DNA from: Hyperoodon ampullatus
Lineage: Eukaryota; Chordata; Mammalia; Artiodactyla; Ziphiidae
Assembly (NCBI GenBank): GCA_949752795.1
Contig: OX457072.1
Coordinates: 186,001-250,000 of the forward strand
Direction: 5' to 3'
DNA: 64,000 bases
Shown here: positions 24,353-36,571 of the stretch, in pieces
Layout: each line of letters begins with the position of its first letter
Numbering within the stretch: the first letter of the stretch is position 1
Translations under genes and position numbers: made by a program
The notes under the pieces: model-generated
What the model was told of the DNA's origin: nothing
Databases searched by the model: none
The model's input: the letters and a program-made list of their open reading frames with translations, nothing else

Positions 24353-24719
24353 TGTTGTAGTTGTTTTTTGATACACTCAGGAGAGATTGAGCTTTGCTGT
24401 TGAAAGAACAGAGAGAAGCATGTGTACTGCACATGAAGGCCAATATAGATGTGTGTGTTGGATGAAACACAGAAGAGAAGGCAGAGGGTAGACTACTCAG
24501 GGCTTGGAGGCCACTATTGGATTTTATTCCAATGTGATGCCTTGCAAATATGCAATTTAAAATATGGCTGTAGAATAGAGAATTGTGATTATAGAAACAA
24601 GAGAAAAATATTTCCTAGATTTCTTTTCAGGAACCATTTTATTTCTCTTCTTCCTATTTGAGGGGAAACAGTTTTCCAACACTAGTTTGCCATTTACCTG
24701 GATGGCAATGGCCAGTTTC

Positions 24720-24890
24720 TATTAAGTGATATTCAGAGTATTTCACAAGTTTATCATCTCATTTAATCCTCATAGCCGACCTTCCAGTTAGGTTATCTGA
24801 TCCTAGTTTAGAGACGGAGAGAATCTGGACAGGCAGGGTCCTGTGTCCTGGCTAGCAGGTGGCAGAGTCAGATTTATATCGAACAGTCTC
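24720..24890 (-). repeat. MIR SINE
   Basis: Blocks ATCTCATTTAATCCTCATAG and CTAGCAGGTGGCAGAGTCAG fit the reverse complement of MIR. Confidence 0.55.
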
Positions 24891-25131
24891 CCTTGGTGAC
24901 CCGTGATCGTGGCCTGTCTTGTTCTGGGCACATTGCTGGGAAGGCAGATCCAGGCACTGAGGACACGAGCCCATGTTGTGCCCGACTTCTGTAGATGTGA
25001 GTGTAATGATTCCTTTGTCTGACCTCTGTTTAGTAACAGTGCAACAAATATTTTCACAATATGTTTGATATCGATGTTTTTAAGACTAATAATAGTTACA
25101 GATATTCTTGGATGAAAAAAAAAGAGTGAAC

Positions 25132-25418
25132 GGGCTTCCCTGGTGGCGCAGTAGTTGAGAGTCTGCCTGCTAATGCAGGGGACACGGGTTCCAGCCCTGG
25201 TCTGGGAGGATCCCACATGCCGCGGAGCAACTAGGCCTGTGAGCCACAGCTACTGAGCCTGCGCATCTGGAGCCTGTGCTCCGCAACAAGAGAGGCCACG
25301 ATAGTGAGAGGCCCACACACCGCAATGAAGAGTGGCCCCCGCTTGCCACACTAGAGAAAGCCCTCGCACAGAAATGAAGACCCAACACAGCAAAAATAAA
25401 TAAATAAATAAATAAAAA
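25132..25418 (+). mobile_element. CHR-type SINE, long older form
   Basis: The head matches the short form. After GAGAGGCCCACACACCGCAA the element continues with about 80 more bases (AAGAGTGGCCCCCGCTTGCC, CTAGAGAAAGCCC, GAAGACCCAACACAGC) and ends in (AAAT)n. This 3' extension marks an older subfamily. More substitutions than the short copies and no clear TSD agree with greater age. Confidence 0.9.
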
Positions 25419-26448
25419 GCCAAGCATTTAAAGCCCTTTTGCAAAGAAAAACAAAAAACAGTGAACTTCTTATACTGTTCAGGAAGAGTGTAAAGAGAAA
25501 AAAAAGAAAAAAGAAGTGCAACAAAAAAAATGATGGGTTTGAGATAAATTATTTTTCACAAAATTTTGGTTGTAGAAGTTCCCTCTAAACTTCAGAAAGA
25601 AGAAGGGGGTAGATAAGAAAGGAGGGAAATCAGTGAAGTGCAGCAGCATTTACTGTCATCCAAAGCAGAATTCTCTCTGGATTTCCTTGTTCTTCACCTT
25701 GCTGTCATTGAACATGTTGGCAGTCCTCACTGAGTGCGTGTGTGTGAGCACTGGCCTGTGAGGACAGATGTACTTTAGGTTTCTGTGCACGTGTATGTGT
25801 TTCAAAAGCAATAAGTATGTCACCTCGAATTTAGATTGGTGGTATCGCAGCAAAGCATGAACCTAGTTATTCACATTGGCATTAGCATTTAATAGCTTTC
25901 GGATTAAAAGGATTTTAATTTCTTTTTTTTTACCATTTTGCCACTGAGTCGTGGTCAGCTGAAACTTTATAAAGTGTAGGCCACAAAATACTGTAGATAC
26001 CTCTGTCCGTGCCTTTTGCCAGCATTGCTCACCAGCATCCTGATACAACCACATGGGAAATCTTGCGTCCACATACACTGCTAACCAGCCCTTGGGTGTC
26101 CCATATAGTTGGCAAACAGCCCCTGTGGGCTCACCTAGATGAAATGCTGAGTTTCCTTAAAATATCAGTAAATTCACACAAGGCTGCCTATCTGCCAGAG
26201 AATAATTATTCCCCTATTTTTCCCACTGTGATATTTTCAAAATTACATTCACTACCTTACTGTTTTCCAGTGCCACATTTTATTACACACTCCACTGCCA
26301 AAGCTTTTGTTGTTGTTTTGTGAGGTGTTTGCTTTTTATTTGTTGTTGTTTTCTCCTCCAGAGAACAATCTCTAAATTCAGGGGAGGGGAGAATTTGCTG
26401 TTTATAATTTCTCCTTGGATTTCTGGGTGCCAGACTTGAAAGTTTTTT

Positions 26449-26654
26449 TGTTTTTTTTTTTTGCGGTACGCGGGCCTCTCACTGTTGTGGCCTCTCCCGT
26501 TGCGGAGCACAGGCTCTGGACGCGCAGGCTCAGCGGCCATGGCTCACAGGCCCAGCCGCTCCGCGGCATGTGGGATCTTCCCGGACCGGGGCACGAACCC
26601 GTGTCCCCTGCATCGGCAGGCGGGCTCTCAACCACTGCGCCACCAGGGAAGCCC
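26449..26654 (-). mobile_element. CHR-type SINE with duplicated head junction
   Basis: This is a reverse copy. TSD CAGACTTGAAAGTTTTT lies at 26431-26447 and again from 26655. The right junction (SINE head plus TSD) is then repeated as a 32-base tandem copy; see the separate repeat entry. Confidence 0.95.
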
Positions 26655-26706
26655 CAGACTTGAAAGTTTTTCAACCAGGGAAGCCCCAGACTTGAAAGTT
26701 TTTCAG
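26643..26706. repeat. 32-bp tandem duplication at SINE/TSD junction
   Basis: Two nearly identical 32-base units lie at 26643-26674 and 26675-26706. Each starts CCAGGGAAGCCCCAGACTTG and they differ only at the last base. The unit spans the SINE 5' end and the downstream TSD, so the duplication happened after the SINE inserted. Confidence 0.95.
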
Positions 26707-27299
26707 AGATGATGCAAGTAGGTGAGACACTGGAGTTTAGACTGATGTAGATAATACAAGTGATGGCTCCCACTGAATGTGCCTCCTGCCAGGCCCTGAG
26801 TGAGGAGTGCACACAGCTCTCACAGCAACCCTGCGGAGCTGCACTATGCCTTCCAAATCCTAAAAGTATCCAAACATTTTATTTTCTAGTCCCTAGAGTC
26901 AGAGATTATTTGTTAAGTGAAGAAGCCTGATTTGGAGGCAGGAGACAGGGCCAAACTCTTTAAATGTTAAGTTTTTCACTGCTTATTCTTGATAAACAAA
27001 GGCTTTTTTTTGGGGGGGTTGTTTAAGGTCACTTCAATTAGCTAATGAAAAAACACTGATTCTGCTTTAAATTGTATTGTAGCAGGTAAGCAACCAAGCA
27101 GTTTCAGAGTGTCTTTTTCTGTGAAATTGTCATGTACATCACTTGTGCAGAGGGACATTTTTTATGTGCCCATATTTCTGTGCTAATTTTAGTTATATGA
27201 AATAAATGTTATTCTCCCTCACTGCTAATTTTCTGGTGCTTAGAATCTGGTGGTGGAGATGGGATGGTGGCAAGAGAGAGGCACAGGCAAGGAACTGGA

Positions 27300-27500
27300 C
27301 AGTTCATCCTTCGTTTATTCCTTCCACAGGTGTTTATTGACAGCCTGCTGTGTCCCAGACAGTGTACACCATGTCACTACACTCATGGAACTTTCATTGT
27401 GTTGAGTGAGATAGATGATAAGCAAAGGAAAAATATAGGTACAGGTTGGCACAGTGCAGGATCTGTGAGGCATTGTGGAGGGGCGCTGTGCTGGACAGGC
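27300..27500 (+). repeat. Ancient mammalian repeat (L2/MIR-age)
   Basis: GTGTTTATTGACAGCCTGCT then GTCCCAGACAGTG and ACTCATGGAACTTTCATTGT follow the common ancient motif also seen near 6860 and 47885. Family uncertain. Confidence 0.4.
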
Positions 27501-27665
27501 CGCGGAAGAGAGCTTCACATTTACAGTGGATGCCTCCAGTCTCTGTCTAGTTTCCAGGCCAAGATATCAAAGAAATGTGGCTAAAGAGATATGGGACAGT
27601 GGTTTTGTTACTTATTAATTTTTGCAAGAAAAATTATAATTTAACAGATTTTGAATAGCCCATAT

Positions 27666-28736
27666 TTTCTTGTTTCTATCTTTTATCAGTTTTATCGAGA
27701 GATATTTTTCAGTTTTATTGAGATATAATCACTATAAGTGCAAGGTGTAAAGCATAATGATTTGATATACATACATGTATCATCACAAGTTTAATTAATA
27801 TCTATCATCTCATATACATACAAAAGAAAAGAGTAAGAGAAAATACACTTTTTCCCTTGTGATGAGAACTCTCAGGATCTATTAACAACTTCCCTATATA
27901 CCACACAGCAGCATTAACTTAGTCACCGTGCTGTACGTCACATCCCTAGTACTTACTTGTCTTCGAACTGGAAGTTTGTGCCTTTGGACCACCTTCCTCC
28001 AATTGCCCCTTCCCCCAACCCTGCCTCTAGTGACCGCAAATCTGATCTCTTTTTCTATCAGTTTGGTTTGTTGGTTTTTTTGTTTTGTATGTGTGTTTTT
28101 TTAGATTGAAGTGAGATCTCATATAAGTGAGATCATACTGTATTTGTCTTTCTCTGACTTAGCATAATGACTTCAGGGTCAATCCATATTGTTGGAAATG
28201 GCAGAACTTCATTCTCTTTTATGCCCGAATAATAACATTCCTCTGTGTGTGTGTGTGTGTGTGTATGTATGTGATGTATACACACTGGCATATTTTATAT
28301 ATATGTAGTATATAAATATATGTGTATATCTCACACTTTCTTTATCCATTCATCCATTGATAGACACTTTGGTTATTTCCATATCTTGGCTATTGTCAAC
28401 AATGCTGCAGTGAACATGAGGGTGCAGCTTTCTCTTTGACATCATGTTTTCATTTCTTTCTGATGTGTTCCCAGAACTGGAATTGCTGGATCATATGGTA
28501 GTTCTAGTTTTAATTTTTTGAGGATCCTTCATACTGTTTTCCACAGTGGCTGCACCAGTTTACATTCCCACCAACAGTGCACAAGGGTTCCTTTTTCTCC
28601 ACATCGTAACCAGCATTTATCTATCTTCTTGATGGTAGCCGTTCTGACAGGTATGGAGTGATAGCCCATTGTGGTTTTGATTTGCATTTCTGTTATGATT
28701 AATGGTGTCGAGTATCTTTTCATGTACTTATTGACC
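27666..28736 (-). mobile_element. 5'-truncated L1
   Basis: A minus-strand L1 of about 1.07 kb is bounded by the perfect 14-base TSD TGAATAGCCCATAT (27652-27665 and 28737-28750). It contains the 3' UTR (CAGTTTTATTGAGATATAAT) and the ORF2 C-terminal region (GAATTGCTGGATCATATGGT; CACCAACAGTGCACAAGGGT). A TG-rich microsatellite at about 28241-28275 lies inside. The reading frame is broken. Confidence 0.9.
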
Positions 28737-29341
28737 TGAATAGCCCATATGTTAAATATTTTTCCACTTGCACAAAATCATTATAATTGAAAGGTTTTTT
28801 TTTTTAAAGGTTATTATTGAAATTCAGTAGGGAGCAGTTTATTTGGTATACATTTTATTCAAGCAGAGAAATATAAAAGTACAATTTAAAGCTTTGGAAA
28901 ATCTCGGATGCAACAGATTTTTTATTTGAAGAACCTTTACCATGTAAATATTTGCTTTTCTTAAATTATTATTTTGTGTTGAAATATATCACAAAGAAGA
29001 TAATATAGAAAACATAGACATATACCTTAACAAGTACTTGTAAAGCAAGTATCCCTATAACCATCGCTACTCAATAGAAATAAAGGTTTTCTGTTAATTT
29101 CAGGTTTTTTAGTTACTAGAGAAATACAGTGTATTGGTGCCTCATCTCTTTGTTTTTTCATAACAGGTGGCCTTAATATTTTAACTTGTGTGTATTCGTT
29201 TTACTTTGTCTCTTATTTCTTTTATTCAAACTTTTATTAAGCAGCAAATGTGGGTTCATCACTGACAGATCTGACTCTGTCATAATCTTATAATTAGTTT
29301 TTTCTTGCTTATTTAAAATTAATATTAAAGATTTACTCTTT

Positions 29342-29552
29342 TTTTTTTTTTTTTTTTTTGTGGTACGCGGGCCTCTCACTGTTGTGGCCTCTCCCGCTGC
29401 AGAGCACAGGCTCCGGACGCACAGGCTCAGCGGCCATGGATCATGGGCCTAACCGCTCCGCGGCTTGTGGGATCTTCCCGAACCGGGGCACGAACCCGTG
29501 TCCCCTGCATCTGCAGGCGGACTCTCAACCACTGCGCCACCAGGGAAGCCCC
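29342..29552 (-). mobile_element. CHR-type SINE
   Basis: This is a reverse copy with a T-tract at left. TSD AAGATTTACTCTT lies at 29328-29340 and 29554-29566. Confidence 0.95.
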
Positions 29553-30746
29553 GAAGATTTACTCTTTAGAAGGAAACAAAACAGTATTTTACACTTGAAG
29601 ATGTTTTAATAATGTCTTTAAAATTTTACTTATTGAAGCACATTTTGGAAAATCAGACAAACAAAGCCAAAGGGAATAAGGATTACTCTGTCAAGCTCTA
29701 AAGGAGAATAACTGCAGTGAGTTCTCCTGGAGAAGGTTGTATTTATACAGTTTCAAGAAAAAAGATATCATATACTATTCCTTATTCTGATGATTATAAT
29801 AAAATCTTCAGGATAGTGCTCCTGGGTACTTCTAATGCTTTTAGATTTTCTTCACATTATATAATAGTTTGGAAGTCTTAGTAAATACTATAAAACAAAT
29901 TGTACAAAAATGTTAACAAAGGTTATCATTGGAAAAGGTGTTGGGACAGGGTTTTAAAAATACGTTCCTCTTATAAAAGAAGAAATTTGTTAAAATCAAA
30001 TGTATTATTTTCACAATTAGAGAAGAGAGGACAATGTGAAATGGTAGAGAGTTCCACCCTGACTATAAAATTTATACTTTTGTGTCAGGATGTGAAAAGT
30101 TCAATAACGAGGCTGATTTTTCCAGTGAGACAGTTTTCACAAGGCAGAGTGTTAGTTGGCCCTTGTCCTCGAGCATAGTTAGCTGTGAGCACTCAGAGGC
30201 TTGGTTTCCATCTCCAAGGCCACAGCGGGTTCCCTAGGCACTGCTCCTGGAGCCCTTCTCTCCCTGCATGAACCTTATGTGGGCATCGCTGTGCCCCGAC
30301 ACACAGGAAGCTTGTAACCTCCAGAGTACTGGCACCCGTGGAGCGGGGCTCACTCGGACTTGTTGGGAATTCGAAGCCAGAAATCTGGCCCCTGCCTCTT
30401 TCTCACTGCTTTTCAGGGGCTCCTCTGAGGCCACGGAGCCCCCTGAAATGGGGTCATGTTCCAGACTCCCCACTTGAGTGGTCAAGAGAGGAAGCAGGAA
30501 CAGCAGGGCAGCCTTTTCTGTACAGCGACAGCAGTGGAGCAGGAAGAGCCAAGACGTCGTGGAGACGCATGTGTCTCCTTACCAGTTACCTAGTTTCTTA
30601 ATCGCTTTGTTGCGGTACTTTCTCGTAATTGAAGAGTGTCTTGGGTTAGGAAATGTTAGGCTGATTCTTTCTACCAAAGCAAGTTAGTTGGTAAACTAAG
30701 ATCCCTCAATTACTTGAAAAATAATTGTTAAAAAGACATACGGGGA

Positions 30747-30936
30747 GGGCTTCCCTGGTGGCGCAGTGGTTGAGAGTCCGCCTGCTGATGCGGGGGACAC
30801 GGATTCGTGCCCCGGACCGGGAGGGTCCCACATGCCGCAGAGCAGCTGGGCCCGTGAGCCATGGCCACTGGGCCTTCGCGTCCGGAGCCTGTGCTCCGCA
30901 ACGGGAGAGGCCACAGTGTTGAGAGGCCCGCGTACC

Positions 30937-30972
<36 letters not shown>
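30747..30972 (+). mobile_element. CHR-type SINE with very long A tail
   Basis: This is a forward copy with an uninterrupted A run of about 39 bases (30939-30977), the longest in the window. The flanks AAAAAGACATA before and after form the TSD. A long pure tail is typical of a recent insertion. Confidence 0.95.
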
Positions 30973-30979
<7 letters not shown>

Positions 30980-31122
30980 CATATGATTTAGTCTAAGTCT
31001 TCTAATGTTGAGTGTTTAAAGCTAGGACATGAAGCATGTGGTTAGCTGTTCATTTAATTTGGCTGACTTTTGTCAATATTTTATGCCTTTTAAATCTTTA
31101 GTTTCTGTGGGGACACGGGATT

Positions 31123-31365
31123 GTTTTTTTAACATCTTTATTGGAGTATAATTGCTTCACAATGGTGTTAGTTTCTGCTTTATAACAAAGTGAATCAGCT
31201 ATACATATGCATACGTTCCCATATCTCTTCCCTCTTGCGCCTCCCTCCCTCCACCCTCCCTATCCCACCCCTCTAGGTGGTCACAAAGCACCAAGCTGAT
31301 CTCCCTGTGCTATGCGGCTGCTTCCCACTAGCTAGCTATTTTTTACATTTGGTAGTGTATGTAAA
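31123..31365 (-). mobile_element. 5'-truncated L1, 3' UTR only
   Basis: A cetartiodactyl-type L1 3' UTR in reverse: AACATCTTTATTGGAGTATA at left and GATCTCCCTGTGCTATGCGG near right. TSD GGACACGGGATT / GGACTTGGGATT (31111-31122, 31366-31377), two mismatches. Confidence 0.88.
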
Positions 31366-31413
31366 GGACTTGGGATTTTTGACATAATATGACAAATTTA
31401 AAAACAATGCATG

Positions 31414-31639
31414 GGGGCTTCCCTGGTGGCGCAGTGGTTGAGAGTCCGCCTGCCGATGCAGGGGACACAGGTTCGTGCCCCGGTCCGGGAAGATCCCACA
31501 TGCCGCGGAGTGGCTGGGCCTGTGAGCCATGGCTGCTGAGCCTGCGCGTCCGGAGCCTGTGCTCCACAACGGGAGAGGCCACAACAGTGAGACGGCCGCG
31601 TACCGCAAAAACAAAACAAAACAAAACAAAACAAAACAA
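31414..31639 (+). mobile_element. CHR-type SINE with (AAAAC)n tail
   Basis: This is a forward copy whose tail has become an (AAAAC)n microsatellite at about 31607-31639. TSD AAAACAATGCATG flanks it, with the right copy at 31640-31652. Confidence 0.95.
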
Positions 31640-33389
31640 AAAACAATGCATGTTTGTTTAGATTTATGAAATGAGAATGACATGAAGCGGGTTGTAGTTT
31701 TTTAGTTCAGAGTCTTAGAAAACTCATTTAAAATGTTTTCTTAAACTCCTTGATCTACCTTACTTAACCACCCCTTGCTTCAAGTGAAGGGACACTGCTT
31801 GTGACCTACTGAGTGTGGGTCAGCCCCAGGTTGCTGGAGAGGTTTCACGCAGTTCTTTTTCTTACCTTCCCCTTTCCTCTGGGTCGAGGGAGCTGCCTCT
31901 GGATTGTCTCCAGCTCCCCTCTGACCAGTAAAACCAGAAAGGCAATTAGGGTCTAAGCTTTATTTCCCCCCCCTTTTTTATATCCAGACCCACATTTCGG
32001 TACAGCAGTGGTATTTAATATTGTTCTTTGTAGTCGTGAGCAGGAGGAATTCACATTAATACTCCTGAGTTATTTAAGTCAGGAAACAAAGTGTGATACT
32101 GGTTTGCCCACTGTTAGAGGTGTGATTTCATGTCCCAAATGACTAATTTCCAGTGATCATTTTAAGTATAAGTTAACAGAAGAATAAAGAATTCATATGT
32201 GACTTTCATAATATCAAGTTATTTCATAATTATGTTAAAAGTAATGATGGGACCTGAGGAACAGAGGAAGGGATACTGATACCAAATTCAACTCTCCAGC
32301 TAACGTATCTGTCACCTCTTGGCTGCTTCTGCCACATCCATTTTTAATTCTTATGAGTTTTTCTACCTAAAAGTATATAAAATGAGGTTTGGTGAAAAAG
32401 CAGAATTAAATGATGCTTTCAGGTTCCCTCTAAATTTATTTAATCTGTGCTTTCTCCGTTTCTTTTTACATGAAAAGAAAAATAGTAATTCTACAGGTTG
32501 TTTTCTGATAAATCTGAGCTTTAAAAGAATCTTCATTTCTGTTTTCTGTTGTAAATGATCCAAAAATAAGACAGTTAGCCCATTCTCAATGAATTATATA
32601 GTGGGTAAAACATGGTTCCCGTTGAATTCCACATGTGGTTCAATGAATAAAAATTCATTCATAGAGTTAAATTGGGACCTCATTAATGACAAAAATTATC
32701 TATATGTTCAGAATTCTGGTTTTGACCTTTAGAAAAGTGTTGATATTGGCAAGGCAGGCTTTTCTTTGGCTCGCTCAACCAGTTGTCATTTTTGTCCTCC
32801 AGCCTAGTTCAGTATCACACTGGCCTTTGTCCATGCTGTGAAATCTTGTGTGTGTCATCTTAACCTTTTCACCAGTCTAGTTTTCCACACTTCTTCAGCT
32901 CATTTTTACTTTCAAAGGGGTTATAATTTCCACTTGGGACGCTGGTGCCTGAAGGAGCCTGCTTGAAAGTGCAAGCCCAGACTTGACTTTCGTTGTCTGC
33001 GAGGGAAGATGGTGGGGGAGAGTTGTGGACAGACCAGGCGGCTGCTCCAGTGGCCCAGGAGGCGTGAGTCTTGCTGCAGGAAGGTGGTCTAAGAGTGGGT
33101 GGCTGCTTATCTTTCTGAAGAGACTCTGTGGTAAAGTTTTTTGTTAGAAAATAGAAAACTTTTCAGCCTGCAAACAGAATAAGTAAGTCCTTGGATTATT
33201 AAAATGCCTTATAAAGTTGGAAACAAATTGGAAACTGCATTTGTATTGTAATAGTGATTTAAAAGAGTAGTCACTTTCAACCCACCCCTTCCATCCAGTG
33301 TGACGCTGCTCCATTGCCACCAGTGTGCAGAAGTGCTCATTCCTAATTGCTGTCTTCATGCAGCCTTCACACAGCTGGCTGCCCTTTCT

Positions 33390-34200
33390 TCAAGGACAGT
33401 CTCCCTCATGCTTTGCCTCATCCCATGTTCATTTTCCTTCTTGGTTCTCTGTTGACTCCTACTTTGTGCTTAGTGTCAACAGGTGTTCCTCAGACTTCTG
33501 TCTTGGCCCTCTTCTTGTCCTGTGTCCCCTTCCTGGGTAATCTGGGGTCTCCATGCCACCTCCGCCAGGACTGCTAGGTGGTCTGGTAAGTCTGTCCTGT
33601 GGCCTTTCCTGGCCCAGCCTCAGCACTGCCTGCACCTAAGCGTCCTGCAGACCCAGCAGACTCAGCGTGCCCCAGCACCTGCCTGCCCTGGCCCATGAAC
33701 TGCACAGTCTTAAATTGGGCTTTCTTGTACATTTTTTCAATCCATCCAGTCCCTAGATGCTAGTGATTCTGCCTTAGAACTGTCTCTCAAGTCAGTCTCT
33801 CCATTGATCCCATCAATCACTAGTTCAGGCCCCTGTTCCCTTGGGCCTGGATTACTGTGTCAGTCTCCATGTGGTCTCCCTGCCACTGCCCTTTCCTCAT
33901 TTTCAGACTATCAGAGTCATCATCCTAAGAGGCAAATATGATATCACTTGTCTGCTTTAAAAAATTTCCATTGACTGCCTTTTGTGTCAGAGTAAATATC
34001 CATCACCGTTAAAGTCTCTGGTGAGCATTCTTGGTCAGGGTCCCAGCCTACCTGACTGGTTATCTCTCACAACCCAACCCCTTGCTGTGCCACCTTGCAC
34101 CTGTCACAGCGCTACATACCTCCTTCCTGTATCACCTGTGTCTTTCATGACATATTCTTGACCATTAGGCCTAGTATACTTTTCTTTGTTTGTAGTTATA
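33390..34200 (+). repeat. L2 LINE, ancient
   Basis: The L2 order is visible: GGCCTGGATTACTGTGTCAG, TGGTCTCCCTGCCACTGCCC, AGACTATCAGAGTCATCATC, CTGCTTTAAAAAATTTCCAT and GTCAGAGTAAATATCC. No coding frame is retained. Confidence 0.65.
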
Positions 34201-34973
34201 CTTCTGGTATCCTATTGTACTGTAATTATATAAAGTATAGGTAAATCCTAACTCTGCAAAGTGCTACAAGGAAGTGTAGGGCTGACCTAGCAACCTGAGC
34301 CATGCCTGGTGACTCAGGATGTGTTTATGAAGTAAATAAATGGTGTCAGTGGTAAATTTTAAAATTCCATGTGACATCAGAGTGCAGAAATGGTCCCAGC
34401 TCTGCTGGAAGTGAAGGCCCATGCATGTCACTTGATCTGAGCCTGTTTCTTTACTGAGAAAATTCGGCTTTGTCAACCCTTAGGTGATTGCTGCTTTGGG
34501 ATTCTGCGTTGCCCTTTTACCTGCCCCTGCCCAGTGTTCCCGCGTACAGTCATCCTCAGAGCGCTTCCCCTCAGGGTCCCTGAGTGTTTCACTTGTGATT
34601 GCACTCTCTGGTCTCTCCCTGCACACCCTTTGAGAGATGATGACTTTTATGATATCATCTCATTTTAATCCGTAAGTTAATCTCTCTTCTTTTCCCTCTC
34701 CTCCCTGTTAGTGTTTGTTACAGTATCCTTGGAAGGAGATAGCGCCTAAGACCAAAATACCTGCTTTTCTTTAGTAGTTGTGAATTCACTGTACTCCTAC
34801 TGGGACGTGTACTGCTCTGCCTAATTGTAGATGTTGCCTATTTTGACCTAATTTAAATGGACTTAACTGATGAATTAGAAGTTCTTCACTGGAATACCCT
34901 TTATTGATAGTTCTTAGAGAGTGAGAGGGGGTTGAGGGTTGATAGTGGAGGAAGTATCAAGAATAACACGGCA

Positions 34974-35296
34974 GGACTCCCCTGGTGGTGCAGTGCTTAA
35001 GAATCCGCCTGCCAACGCAGGGGTCATGGGTTCAAGCCCTGGTCTAGGAAGATCCCACATGCCACGAAGCAACTAAGCCCGTGCGCCACAACTACTGAGC
35101 CCGCATGCCACAGCCGCTGAAGCCTGCACGCCTGGAGCCTGTGCTCCACAACAACCACCACAATGAGAAGCCCGCGCATCACAACGAAGAGTAGCCCCTG
35201 TTTGCCGCAACTAGAGAAAGCCCGCGCGCAGCAACTAAGACCCAACACAGCCAAAGTATAAATAAATAGATAGGTAGATAGATAAATAAATAAATA
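34974..35296 (+). mobile_element. CHR-type SINE, long older form
   Basis: This long-form element has the 3' extension (CTAGAGAAAGCCCGCGCGCA, GACCCAACACAGCC) and ends in a (AAAT/GATA) repeat. An imperfect TSD AGAATAACACGGCA / AGAATAGCATGGCA (34960-34973, 35297-35310) with two mismatches supports an old insertion. Confidence 0.92.
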
Positions 35297-35629
35297 AGAA
35301 TAGCATGGCAGTAGGGACACCGTGGATTCTATCAGCACATCAGTAAGTGTATCTTCAGTTCTTTTTGCTACAAGATTTATGGTGTGTTGGCCTGGCAGTG
35401 GGTATGTTCTTCTCTACAGATGCACGTGCACTTCTGCCCTTCTTCAGGATTGCTTAGAGGAGGGTGGGTATGAGTTCTAAATTCTAGAGGACTCTACTAA
35501 CAATCCCCAATTAGTAATTTGCTATTTTGTAATTGGGTTCCTAAAATTTTTCTTATCACATTTATTTACTTTTCAGCTGATGTTAAATTTATAAAAATAG
35601 AGATATTTAACAGCCATATGACCTTTTTA

Positions 35630-36054
35630 AGGTACTTTTGGGGTTTTTTTTTGGCTGCATTGGGTCCTCGTCACTGCGTGTGGGCTTTCTCTAGTTGTGG
35701 CGAGTGGGGGCTACTCTTGATTGTGGTGCACAGGCTTCTCATTGCAGTGGCTTCTTTTGTTGCAGAGCATGGGCTCTAGGCGCGGAGGCATCAGTAGCTG
35801 CGGCACGTGGGCTCAGTAGTTGCAGTATGCAGGTTCTAGGGAATGTGGGCTCAGTAGTTGCAGTATGCAGGTTCTAGGGAATGTGGGCTTCAGTAGTTGT
35901 GGTTCACAAGCTCTAGAGCGCAGGTTCAGTAGTTGTGGCACACGGGCTTAGTTGCTCCGTGGCATGTGGGATCTTCCTGGACCAGCGTTGATATCAAACT
36001 CGTGTTCCCTGCATTGGCAGGCAGATTCTTAACCACTACGCCACCAGGGCAGTC
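35630..36054 (-). mobile_element. CHR-related SINE, long diverged copy
   Basis: This is a reverse, strongly diverged copy of about 425 bases. The head at right reads GGGACTGCCCTGGTGGCGTA on the minus strand. TSD CCATATGACCTTTTAA lies near 35614 and 36055. It is longer than its relatives partly because of an internal 38-base tandem duplication. Confidence 0.88.
35807..35882. repeat. 38-bp tandem duplication inside SINE
   Basis: Two identical 38-base units lie at 35807-35844 and 35845-35882, each starting GTGGGCTCAGTAGTTGCAGT. A related third start follows at 35883 before the sequences diverge. Confidence 0.95.
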
Positions 36055-36257
36055 CCATATGACCTTTTAAAAGTTGTTTTCAGTGTGATTTTTGGACACC
36101 ATTTTAATCCTGTTTTCTGAGCCAAAAATATTACCTGCAGTACTATGAAATAAGGTTTTTAAATATGGAAGTTTTTTTAATAAAGAAGACCTTTCTTTGT
36201 ACTCAGAGTGGAGGGGGCAGTTTGCACACTAGGTGGTCCCATACACACCACACCTTG

Positions 36258-36538
36258 GAAAAAAATTTTTTTTTTCTTTCTTTCTCTGTATAGCACAGGG
36301 AACTTTATTTATTTATTTATTTGCATCTTTATTGGGGTATGATTGCTTTACAATGGTGTGTTAATTTCTGCTGTATAGCAAAGTGAATCAGCTATACATG
36401 TACATATATCCCCATATCCCCTCCCTCTTGCATCTCCCTCCCGCCCTCCCTATCCCACCCCTCTAGGTGGTCACAAAGCACGGAGCTGATCTCCCTGTGC
36501 TATGCGGCTGCTTCCCGCTAGCTAGCTATTTTACATTT
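36258..36538 (-). mobile_element. 5'-truncated L1, 3' UTR only
   Basis: Reverse copy of the same L1 3' UTR as at 31123, with a (TTTA)n tail at 36307-36322. The flanks ACACCTTGGAAAA (left, near 36250) and ACACCTTGGGAAA (right, from 36539) are the TSD. Confidence 0.88.
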
Positions 36539-36571
36539 ACACCTTGGGAAATTTAACGTGTTATAAGCCCC

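Noticed and set aside
35807..35882. CRISPR-like array
   Set aside because: Only two direct units with no spacers, within a SINE, in a mammalian genome.
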